64,000 nt of DNA from Streptomyces sp. WAC 04229 (GTDB lineage: Bacteria > Actinomycetota > Actinomycetes > Streptomycetales > Streptomycetaceae), in the NCBI RefSeq assembly GCF_003947455.1, contig NZ_QHJH01000026.1, positions 1 through 64,000 on the forward strand, read 5' to 3'. Within the stretch, counting starts at the first letter, position 1. Each line of letters opens with the position of its first letter. Below are positions 22,107-29,220 of this stretch, one piece after another. Below the pieces are notes generated by a model that searched no databases, was not told where the DNA came from, and worked only from the letters and a program-made list of their open reading frames with translations. The position numbers and the translations under genes were made by a program.

Positions 22107-23203
22107 GTGAGCGACGGAGGGGGCTGGGCCGTGGTCTGGGCGCACTGATCCCCAACGCCCCGACGGAGAAGTCGGTGGCTTCGGCAGCGCTGGGGAACGC
22201 GGCCTCCGCTTCTCCGGGGACGATGCCACTGCTTCCGAACGAGCGTGGGGTGGCCGCGGCGAAGGTGGCCACGCTGCCCCCAGTTTCACGTGAAACAGAG
22301 GAGTCGGCGGCATCCGGTGGTACGGAAGGTCTCCGGGCCCCCATGGGGGCGCACTTCGCCGAGGTCCCTCTCGAGGCCATCACGCCGAACCCGAAGCAGC
22401 CGCGTAAGGACTTCGATGACGACGCGCTGGCTGAGCTGGTCACGTCCATCAGGGAGGTCGGGCTCCTCCAGCCGGTCGTCGTCCGGCCGATCGGCCACGG
22501 TCGCTATGAGCTGATCATGGGCGAGCGCCGTTTCCGGGCCTGCCGCGAGCTGGAGCTGGAAGCCATCCCGGCCATCGTCCGGGCCACCGAGGACGAGAAG
22601 CTTCTCCTGGACGCCCTTCTGGAGAACCTGCACCGTGCCCAGCTGAACCCGCTGGAAGAGGCCTTCGCCTACGACCAGCTGCTGAAGGACTTCAACTGCA
22701 CGCACGACCAGCTGGCCGACCGGATCGGGCGCTCCCGGCCCCAGGTCTCCAACACGCTGCGTCTGCTGAAGCTCTCGCCGAAGGTGCAGAACCGGGTGGC
22801 CGCGGGCGTGCTGTCCGCAGGGCATGCCCGGGCGCTGCTCTCCGTCGACGACCCGGAGGAGCAGGACCGCCTCGCGCACCGCATCGTGGCCGAAGGGCTC
22901 TCCGTGCGGTCGGTCGAGGAGATCGTGACCCTGATGGGTTCCCGGCCCCAGAAGCCGCAGCGCGCCAAGGGCCCGCGTGCCGGCTCCCTGGTCTCCCCGG
23001 CGCTGTCCGACCTGGCGACGCGGCTGTCCGACCGCTTCGAGACCCGAGTGAAGGTCGACCTGGGGCAGAAGAAGGGCAAGATCACCGTGGAGTTCGCCTC
23101 CATGGACGACCTTGAGCGGATCCTCGGAAGCCTCGCCCCCGGTGAAGGGCCCGTGCTGCAGAAGGGGCTCTTGGACGACGAGGACGAAGACCTCGACTCC
23201 TGA
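22103..23203 (+). CDS. parB: chromosome partitioning protein ParB (parS-binding CTPase)
   Basis: 366 aa from the GTG at 22103 (MSERRRGLGRGLGALIP), with GGAGGGG upstream, overlapping the parA stop. The N-terminus bears the ParA-contacting RGLGRGLGALI motif. The CTP-binding N domain starts at ITPNPKQPRKDFD and includes GERRFRACR (near residue 141). The helix-turn-helix DNA-binding domain is HDQLADRIGRSRPQVSNTLRLL (about 205-226). The C-terminal dimerisation region follows. parS itself lies in the gene (22283-22296). Confidence 0.98.
   Translation: MSERRRGLGRGLGALIPNAPTEKSVASAALGNAASASPGTMPLLPNERGVAAAKVATLPPVSRETEESAASGGTEGLRAPMGAHFAEVPLEAITPNPKQPRKDFDDDALAELVTSIREVGLLQPVVVRPIGHGRYELIMGERRFRACRELELEAIPAIVRATEDEKLLLDALLENLHRAQLNPLEEAFAYDQLLKDFNCTHDQLADRIGRSRPQVSNTLRLLKLSPKVQNRVAAGVLSAGHARALLSVDDPEEQDRLAHRIVAEGLSVRSVEEIVTLMGSRPQKPQRAKGPRAGSLVSPALSDLATRLSDRFETRVKVDLGQKKGKITVEFASMDDLERILGSLAPGEGPVLQKGLLDDEDEDLDS
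22283..22296. other. parS: parS site inside parB
   Basis: Exact GTTTCACGTGAAAC in frame as VSRET, in the linker between the ParA-interacting N-terminus and the CTPase domain. Confidence 0.95.
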
Positions 23204-23215
23204 AGCAGGCCGCCA

Positions 23216-23256
23216 GGGCGGGCCGTGTCCGGTGCATACCGGAACACGGCCCGCCC
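23216..23256 (+). terminator. terminator of parAB
   Basis: Long stem beginning GGGCGGGCCGTGTCCGG and its complement with one bulged A, followed by TTTGCTTT. Confidence 0.85.
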
Positions 23257-23353
23257 TTTGCTTTGCGTCGGTGTCGAGGCCAGCGCATCGTGGATACGAT
23301 GCGATCGGGATGCGACATCACCTGGCAGTACCTCTGAGAGGAAGGCAGGGGCC

Positions 23354-23611
23354 ATGCGCACGATGGGCCGCACCGGACTGGTGAGCGCGGGCTTGGGGCT
23401 GGGCGCGGTCGGTGGCTTCATCGGCAGCCTGCTCAGGGAACGGAGCGCTCTGACAGCCGCTCGTGACGCGGCAGGCGAAGGAAGCGAGGAACAGCCTTCA
23501 TGGGGCGCCGGCTCGTACCGCTCACGCTGGACAACCTTCAGGACCTTCCCCAGGGCTGTCGCTCGTGTGTCTTCTGGGAACTGGATCCCGTCAGCGGCGA
23601 AGCCGCGGTAA
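23354..23611 (+). CDS. possible small Gly-rich membrane-type ORF overlapping the GNAT gene
   Basis: ATG at 23354 with a good ribosome site (GAGGAAGG at a proper distance). The first 50 residues (MRTMGRTGLVSAGLGLGAVGGFIGSLL...) show a glycine-zipper hydrophobic stretch and GC-rich third positions. The frame then runs about 110 bp into the next gene in another frame, where it looks like a shadow. It could be a real short peptide, or the remnant of a gene whose 3' end was lost. Not recognised. Confidence 0.35.
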   Translation: MRTMGRTGLVSAGLGLGAVGGFIGSLLRERSALTAARDAAGEGSEEQPSWGAGSYRSRWTTFRTFPRAVARVSSGNWIPSAAKPR

Positions 23612-24117
23612 AGGCCGGGACGCCCGCCCTGGAGAAGGAGTCATGGATCTCGGCCGTGTTGCTCGACTGGGGATCGTGCGGCCGGGTGGTCTACGTCGAT
23701 GACGTGCCGGTGGGCTTCGTTCTCTATGCCCCGCCGGCCTACGTGCCCCGCTCGGCTGCTTTCCCCACAAGCCCCGTCTCGTCCGACGCTGTGCAGCTGA
23801 TCACGGCGTTCGTGGTGCCGGGCTACCAGGGACAGGGGATCGGTCGCGTGATGGTTCAGACCGTCGCCAAGGATCTGCTGCGCCGGGGCTTCAAGGCGAT
23901 CGAGGCCTTCGGGGACGCACGCTGGAAGGAGCCGGCCTGTGTCCTGCCCGCGGAGCATCTGCTGGCGGTGGGCTTCAAGACGGTCCGGCCCCACCCCCGT
24001 CATCCGCGGCTAAGGCTGGATCTGCGGTCCACGCTGTCCTGGAAGGAAGACGTGGAGTTGGCGCTGGACCGTCTGCTCGGAGCCGTGCAGAAGGAACCCG
24101 CGCTGCGTCCGCTCTAG
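23500..24117 (+). CDS. GNAT-family N-acetyltransferase
   Basis: 205 aa; ATG at 23500 with GAGGAA upstream. It starts with a Cys-bearing segment (RSCVFWEL), then a GNAT fold: AFVVPGYQGQGIGRVMVQTVA (about 108-128) is the acetyl-CoA pyrophosphate-binding motif A. A short basic C-terminal region follows (HPRLRLDLRSTLSW). Substrate unknown. It is conserved immediately downstream of parB in Streptomyces, which is an observation of position only. Confidence 0.88.
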   Translation: MGRRLVPLTLDNLQDLPQGCRSCVFWELDPVSGEAAVKAGTPALEKESWISAVLLDWGSCGRVVYVDDVPVGFVLYAPPAYVPRSAAFPTSPVSSDAVQLITAFVVPGYQGQGIGRVMVQTVAKDLLRRGFKAIEAFGDARWKEPACVLPAEHLLAVGFKTVRPHPRHPRLRLDLRSTLSWKEDVELALDRLLGAVQKEPALRPL

Positions 24118-24152
24118 CGGCGAGCCAGGATGAGGCGGCTGCCGTAAGCGAA

Positions 24153-24178
24153 GGGGCCGACCCATCCGGGTCGGCCCC
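24153..24178. terminator. bidirectional terminator between the GNAT gene and trxA
   Basis: Perfect 11-bp stem GGGGCCGACCC / GGGTCGGCCCC with a 4-nt loop, between converging genes and 5 bp from a parS site. Confidence 0.85.
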
Positions 24179-24183
24179 CTCGT

Positions 24184-24197
24184 GTTTCACGTGAAAC
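24184..24197. other. parS: parS site
   Basis: Exact GTTTCACGTGAAAC, one base beyond the trxA stop codon and adjacent to the shared terminator. Confidence 0.95.
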
Positions 24198-24198
24198 G

Positions 24199-24531
24199 TC
24201 AGTCGGCGATGAATTCCTCGAGGTCGCGAACGATCGCGGCCTTCGGCTTGGCGCCGACGATGGTCTTGGCCACCTCGCCACCCTGGTAGACGTTCAGGGT
24301 CGGGATGGACATGACGCCGTACTTGGCGGCCGTACCCGGGTTCTCGTCGATGTTCAGCTTGACGATCTCGATCCTGTCGCCGTACTCGGCGGCGATCGCC
24401 TCGAGGGACGGCGCGATCTGGCGGCACGGACCGCACCAGGCGGCCCAGAAGTCCACCAGGACGGGCTTGTCGTTCTTGAGGACGTCCTGCTCGAAGGAGT
24501 CGTCGGTCACATGCTTCAGGGTGCCGGCCAC
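24199..24531 (-). CDS. trxA: thioredoxin
   Basis: 110 aa with the active-site WCGPC (Cys33, Cys36) and the cis-proline loop SIPTL. It is a soluble disulfide reductase, recycled by the thioredoxin reductase encoded 38 bp upstream. The ATG at 24531 follows AAGGAG. Length and motifs are standard. Confidence 0.97.
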   Translation of the reverse strand: MAGTLKHVTDDSFEQDVLKNDKPVLVDFWAAWCGPCRQIAPSLEAIAAEYGDRIEIVKLNIDENPGTAAKYGVMSIPTLNVYQGGEVAKTIVGAKPKAAIVRDLEEFIAD

Positions 24532-24569
24532 GGCGGGCTCCTTAACTGGTTGGTGCGGGGGATGGGGGG

Positions 24570-25538
24570 TCAGACGGTGGTCTTCTCGGGCTCCGCCTTG
24601 TCCTCGTCGCTGAGCGCGGCGAGGAAGCGCTCGGCGTCGAGAGCGGCGGAGCAGCCGGTGCCGGCCGCGGTGATCGCCTGGCGGTAGGTGTGGTCGACCA
24701 CGTCACCGGCGCCGAAGACACCGGTCAGGTTGGTGCGGGTCGACGGAGCCTCCACCTTCAGGTAACCCTCCGGGTCCAGGTCGAGCTGGCCCTTGAAGAG
24801 CTCGGTGCGCGGGTCGTGGCCGATCGCGATGAACAGGCCCGTCACCGGCAGGTCCGAGAGTTCGCCGTTCTTCACATTGCGCAGCTTCAGGCCGGACAGC
24901 TTCTGGTCGCCCTGGACCTCCGCAACCTCGCTGTCCCAGACGAACGTGATCTTCGGGTCGGCGAAGGCGCGCTCCTGCATCGCCTTGGAGGCGCGCAGGG
25001 TGTCCCGGCGGTGGACGATCGTCACCGACTTGGCGAAGCGGGAGAGGAACGTGGCCTCCTCCATCGCGGTGTCACCACCGCCGATCACAGCGATGTCCTG
25101 GTCCTTGAAGAAGAACCCGTCACAGGTCGCGCACCAGGAGACGCCGCGTCCGGAGAGGGCGTCCTCGTTCGGCAGGCCGAGCTTGCGGTGCTGGGAGCCG
25201 GTGGTGATGATGACGGCCTTGGCCCGGTGGACCGTGCCCGCGGTGTCGGTGACGGTCTTGACCTCGCCGGACAGGTCGACGGCGACGACATCGTCGGGGA
25301 TCAGCTCGGCGCCGAAGCGCTCGGCCTGGGCGCGCATGTTGTCCATGAGCTCAGGGCCCATGATGCCGTCCTGGAAACCGGGGAAGTTCTCCACCTCGGT
25401 GGTGTTCATCAGTGCTCCGCCCGCGGTGACGGCTCCTTCGAACACCAGCGGCTTCAGCGAAGCACGCGCGGTGTACAGGGCCGCCGTGTAGCCGGCGGGC
25501 CCGGAGCCGATGATGATCACGTTTCGGACGTCGCTCAC
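24570..25538 (-). CDS. trxB: thioredoxin reductase
   Basis: 322 aa from the GTG at 25538 ([17 protein letters not shown]), with GAGGA upstream; a longer frame to 25604 is unlikely. The FAD motif is [16 protein letters not shown], the redox pair is CATC (about 138-141) followed by DGFFFK, the NADPH motif is [10 protein letters not shown], and the C-terminal FAD contact is FGAGDVVD. It reduces TrxA with NADPH and forms an operon with trxA, downstream of the anti-sigma/sigma pair. Confidence 0.98.
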   Translation of the reverse strand: MSDVRNVIIIGSGPAGYTAALYTARASLKPLVFEGAVTAGGALMNTTEVENFPGFQDGIMGPELMDNMRAQAERFGAELIPDDVVAVDLSGEVKTVTDTAGTVHRAKAVIITTGSQHRKLGLPNEDALSGRGVSWCATCDGFFFKDQDIAVIGGGDTAMEEATFLSRFAKSVTIVHRRDTLRASKAMQERAFADPKITFVWDSEVAEVQGDQKLSGLKLRNVKNGELSDLPVTGLFIAIGHDPRTELFKGQLDLDPEGYLKVEAPSTRTNLTGVFGAGDVVDHTYRQAITAAGTGCSAALDAERFLAALSDEDKAEPEKTTV

Positions 25539-25699
25539 GGCTGCATTCCTCGTCTCTGGACTAGCTTCTTCGGGGCCGGGTGAAGCTGCACTCGGAACTC
25601 TCACCCCACCTAACGGATCCTACGGGGCGCGCATTCCCGCCGTGCCCGGGCACACGGGAACGGCGCCGGGGCGCGGGACGGGAGGGGAGAAGCTGATTG

Positions 25700-26617
25700 C
25701 TACGGGCGTGCGTAGGAGTGCTGCAGGAGGATCTCCGCCTTGCTGACGGCTGGCTCCCGTACGCACGACGAGTCGACGATGTAGGCGGTGACCCGCGAGT
25801 CGTTGGAGGCGTCGGGCAGGACCACGAGCAGGACGTCCTTGCCCTGGTAGATGCCCTTCTCCGTAGCGATCACCGCGTCGTCGCGGGCGATGCCCTTCTC
25901 GATGCACTCCGGGATCGTCGGCTGCTTGAAGACATGGTTCTCGGCACCGGTCTCGTTGCCGTTCCCGGACTCCGTGCCGAAGGTGCGGGGGGTGCGCGGT
26001 CCGCTCTCGTTGGCCTGCTCGCCCGCGAGGAGGCCGGTGACCTTGTCCTGGAGCTTGCCCTCGGAGAAGGTGTCCGCCGGCGCCGACTGCTGTCCGTGGG
26101 CGGTGTCGTCCGATCGGCTGCCCCCGGTCAGGGAGGACACGACGACTGAACCGAGGCCGATGGCGGCAGCGGCGGCCACGGCGCCGAGTACGGCGATCCG
26201 GCGCCTGCCGCCACGACGGCGGTCCTTGCGGCCCGGGCCGGTGGAGGAGGGACGGGCATGCCCGGCGGGACGGTCGGCTGCCGCCGATGCCGGAGGCAGT
26301 GCCGATGTTTCACGTGAAACACGCGCGCTGTCGTCGCTGGACGCGGCTTCCCCTGCGGTGGCGTCCAGCGCCGCCTCGGCCGCCAGGGCGGAGTCGATAC
26401 GCTCGGCCACGTCGTCCGGCATCCGTTCCGGCTCCGGCAGGGCGCCGAGCAGTCCCTGGATCTCCTCCAGGGAGGCGTAGACGTCCGCGCAGAGGTCGCA
26501 CCCCTCCAGATGCCGGCGTATGTCTGTCGTCCGGGTGGTCGGGAGGAGGCCTTCGGCGAGGTCGGAGATCTCCGCGACGTCCGGGTGCCCGGCCTTGTCT
26601 GTCGTCGACGACGTCAC
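25700..26617 (-). CDS. membrane anti-sigma factor with zinc-finger (ZAS) motif, partner of the adjacent ECF sigma
   Basis: 305 aa from the GTG at 26617, overlapping the sigma gene stop by four bases, with GGAGG upstream. The N-terminal anti-sigma domain has HxxxCxxC (His36, Cys40, Cys43), the zinc-binding anti-sigma signature. A basic stretch (GRKDRRRGGRRR) and one membrane helix (about 140-160) follow, then an extracytoplasmic domain with two cysteines (IPECIEKG, SSCVREP). The gene lies between the sigma factor and trxB, an arrangement also seen at the mycobacterial sigM locus. A parS at 26307-26320 lies in the coding sequence (VSRET), in the linker before the helix. Confidence 0.9.
   Translation of the reverse strand: MTSSTTDKAGHPDVAEISDLAEGLLPTTRTTDIRRHLEGCDLCADVYASLEEIQGLLGALPEPERMPDDVAERIDSALAAEAALDATAGEAASSDDSARVSRETSALPPASAAADRPAGHARPSSTGPGRKDRRRGGRRRIAVLGAVAAAAAIGLGSVVVSSLTGGSRSDDTAHGQQSAPADTFSEGKLQDKVTGLLAGEQANESGPRTPRTFGTESGNGNETGAENHVFKQPTIPECIEKGIARDDAVIATEKGIYQGKDVLLVVLPDASNDSRVTAYIVDSSCVREPAVSKAEILLQHSYARP
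26307..26320. other. parS: parS site inside the anti-sigma gene
   Basis: Exact GTTTCACGTGAAAC; encodes VSRET in the minus-strand reading frame. Confidence 0.95.
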
Positions 26618-27348
26618 GCTCGTCCACCTCCGCCCTTCACTGCGGCTGAATCGCTCGACCCGTTCTCCGGCGGACCCGCACGGAGCGGTTCCGCTGCCGG
26701 TGGGACGGATGTCCCCGGCGTCCGGTTCCGCTCGGCGCCGGACTTCCTGTCCTCGCCGCTCCCACCGCTGCCCTCCGGGCGCAGATGGGAGAGCTGCGGC
26801 AGGAGTCTGGCTCTGCCCCGGGCGCACCTGCTCTTGATCGTGCCGGTCGGCACGTCGAGGATCCGGGCGGCCTCGGCGACGGGGTAGCCCTGCATGTCCA
26901 CCAGGACGAGAGCCGCCCGCTGGTCGGCCGGCAAGGTGCCCAGGGCCTTCAGCAGTTGGCGGTGCAGGTCGTTGCGCTCGGCGGGAGCGGAGGCCGACTC
27001 GTGCGGCTCCAGAAGCTGCTCCAGGCGCTCGGTGTCGTCGACCGGAGCGGTCTTCCGGGAAGCGGCCTTGCGCGCCCGGTCCAGACAGGCGTTTACGGTG
27101 ATCCGGTGCAGCCACGTCGTGACGGCCGCCTGGCCGCGGAAGGTGTGGGCGGCCCGGTAGGCGGAGACGAGCGCGTCCTGAACGGCGTCGGCTGCCTCCT
27201 CCCGGTCTCCCAGCGTCCGCAGGGCCACGGCCCAGAGCCGGTCGCGGTGACGGCGTACGAGCTCACCGAAGGCGTCGGGGTGGCCGTCGACATGGCTGGT
27301 CAAAAGGTCCTGATCGCTCATGTCGCCGAGCGAAGGCTCTTCCTGCAC
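26614..27348 (-). CDS. sigM: ECF RNA polymerase sigma factor (SigM-like)
   Basis: 244 aa. The sigma2 region (about 25-95) contains DREEAADAVQDALVSAYR and TWLHRITVNACLDRAR. The sigma4 region (about 130-185) contains LPADQRAALVLVDMQGYP and GTIKSRCARGRARL. A Gly/Ser/Pro-rich tail of about 50 residues extends beyond the normal ECF end. It is translationally coupled to its anti-sigma factor (GTGA overlap). The order sigma-anti-sigma-trxB-trxA matches the sigM locus of mycobacteria, which supports the name. Confidence 0.93.
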   Translation of the reverse strand: MQEEPSLGDMSDQDLLTSHVDGHPDAFGELVRRHRDRLWAVALRTLGDREEAADAVQDALVSAYRAAHTFRGQAAVTTWLHRITVNACLDRARKAASRKTAPVDDTERLEQLLEPHESASAPAERNDLHRQLLKALGTLPADQRAALVLVDMQGYPVAEAARILDVPTGTIKSRCARGRARLLPQLSHLRPEGSGGSGEDRKSGAERNRTPGTSVPPAAEPLRAGPPENGSSDSAAVKGGGGRA

Positions 27349-27383
27349 GACTCCCCTCCCTCCGCGGGCGACTCACGAACGCG

Positions 27384-29081
27384 TCAGCTGGTCACCTTGA
27401 CGTCCACGACTCTTCCGCGGAAATTGCCGTCGTCCGTCGGCGGCAGCTGGGTGAGCCAGACCAGCAGGTAGCGCGCCTGGAGTGGCTCTCCGGGCTTGAG
27501 CGTCACCGTAGTGCCGGTGCCCTCGGCGGCCTTCGTGTACCCGTCGATGCTCTGCGGCTCGGTGGTATCCGTTCCGGCGGACCGGAGCTCGACGGAGGTG
27601 TTTCCGACGAACGATACGGTCACCTCGCCCACCTGCTGGACCTTGCCAAGGTCGAGGACGACGCCGAGCCCCGACTTCAGGCGCCCGAAGTCGGCGCTCC
27701 TGTAGTAGTCGGTCTGCCAGTAGGTACCGGGAGCGCCGTCGTAGACATTGCCGACGTCGGACGGCTTCTCGGAGCCGTCACCGAGGGGATCGAAGTCGCG
27801 CGCGCCCGTGATGGCGACCGGTTGCCCGCCGGCGGCCGGCTTCTCCGGGCTCTTGTCGTTGTCGCCGTCCGTCGTCTGCGTCTGGTTCTGGTCGTCGGAC
27901 TTGCCACCCCGCTCCATGAGCGCGTCCGCCAGCTGCCAGCTGCCCAGGCCGAGGGCGGCGATCAGCAGAGCGGAGACGCTCCACTTCAGTGCCTTGCCGG
28001 TGCGGCTCTGCAGCGGGGGCGGCGGCGTCTGCACCGCCTGGGTGGCGCCGGGGCGCGGTGCCGGACGGCCGTAGGCGCCCTGCTGGTAGGCGGTGCGCTG
28101 GTAGTCGGGCGGTGCGGTGTACGACGGCTCCGGCGGGCGGATGCGGGGCATCTCGCCGATCGCCTTCACCAGCTCCTCCGGCGTGGTGCACGGAGCCTCG
28201 TGCCGGGAAGCGGTCGCGCCGTCGTTGGCGAGCGCCCGCATGGCCAGTTCGGACAGGCCGCGGTGGACGCCCGCGCGGACCTGGTCCGGCGGGATCAGCC
28301 CGATGTCCTTGGGCAGACCGGCCAGACCGTGGGCGTCGCTCTCGTACGGCCAGCGCTGGGTGAGCGTGGCGTACAGCAGGGCGCCGATGGCCTCGGTGTC
28401 AGTGCGCTGCGGGGACGCGGAACTGATGCCGCGCAGTGCGGCGTTGACGGCGAGGCCGCGGATCCGCCACTGGCCCGACGACGTACGCAGCACCGCGTTG
28501 GGGCTCAGCCGCAGATGGGCAAGGCCCTCACGGTGGGCGGCCGCCATGGCGGAGGACACCTGACTGACCATCTGGTAGGCGTCGTACACCTCCAGCGGGC
28601 CGGAGGCGAGGAGGGCGGTCAGCTCTGTGGCGTCGGGGAGCCACTCGTGGACGACGTAGACGAGGTCGTTGTCCTCGACGGCGTCCAGCACCTGGACGAA
28701 GCGGGGGTCGCCGAGCAGCGCGGAGGAGCGTGCCGCGGCCAACACGGAGCGGGCCCGCGTGTGGTCGGTCGGCAGGATGTGGACTCCGACGGCGCGGCGG
28801 AGCTTCTCGTCGACGGCCCGCCAACTGCTGAAGCCGTCCAGACGGGTGACGCACTCCTCGAGGCGGTAGCGTCTGGCGAGCTTGTGCCCGCTGTGCAGTT
28901 CGGGAGGCGAGGCCTTGCCGGTTTCCTCGCTCGTGGGGGTCCCCTGTGCCTCGTCGCTGTCCGTGTCCCGCTCCCGGTTGTTGGCCACCCCGTCGGCCGT
29001 GGACTGGTCCGCCTGTGCGGTCAGCGGCTCATCACCGCTGTTGTCTGCCACGTCGACGGCAGCTGTGCTCCGTTCCGCCAC
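27384..29081 (-). CDS. membrane pseudokinase with C-terminal sugar-binding-type domain (MurJ partner)
   Basis: 565 aa from the GTG at 29081, with AGGAAC upstream. After an acidic linker comes a protein-kinase fold (about 65-330) lacking the catalytic residues: the HRD region reads AHLRLSPNAV without Asp, no DFG is seen, and no VAIK lysine. A Pro-rich linker, one membrane helix (about 365-388) and an extracytoplasmic discoidin/F5-8-like domain (about 425-565) follow. In Mycobacterium tuberculosis these parts are fused behind MurJ in one protein; here they form a separate gene directly downstream of murJ. This suggests regulation of lipid II flipping through phosphorylation-dependent partners. 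Confidence 0.88.
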   Translation of the reverse strand: MAERSTAAVDVADNSGDEPLTAQADQSTADGVANNRERDTDSDEAQGTPTSEETGKASPPELHSGHKLARRYRLEECVTRLDGFSSWRAVDEKLRRAVGVHILPTDHTRARSVLAAARSSALLGDPRFVQVLDAVEDNDLVYVVHEWLPDATELTALLASGPLEVYDAYQMVSQVSSAMAAAHREGLAHLRLSPNAVLRTSSGQWRIRGLAVNAALRGISSASPQRTDTEAIGALLYATLTQRWPYESDAHGLAGLPKDIGLIPPDQVRAGVHRGLSELAMRALANDGATASRHEAPCTTPEELVKAIGEMPRIRPPEPSYTAPPDYQRTAYQQGAYGRPAPRPGATQAVQTPPPPLQSRTGKALKWSVSALLIAALGLGSWQLADALMERGGKSDDQNQTQTTDGDNDKSPEKPAAGGQPVAITGARDFDPLGDGSEKPSDVGNVYDGAPGTYWQTDYYRSADFGRLKSGLGVVLDLGKVQQVGEVTVSFVGNTSVELRSAGTDTTEPQSIDGYTKAAEGTGTTVTLKPGEPLQARYLLVWLTQLPPTDDGNFRGRVVDVKVTS

Positions 29082-29220
29082 CGTCGTTCCTGCCTCCCCA
29101 TTCGATGCGCGTCGGCCGACTCCCGATGTGCGCGTCCGACGCCGAACCCAATTGTGCCCACAGTCCGGCGCTATGCACGACACACGGCGGCGGACGATGG
29201 TTGTGCGCCTACCCCGGGTC

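Noticed and set aside
27384..29081. Active Ser/Thr protein kinase
   Set aside because: The catalytic Asp of HRD, the DFG motif and the ATP-binding Lys are all missing; called a pseudokinase instead.
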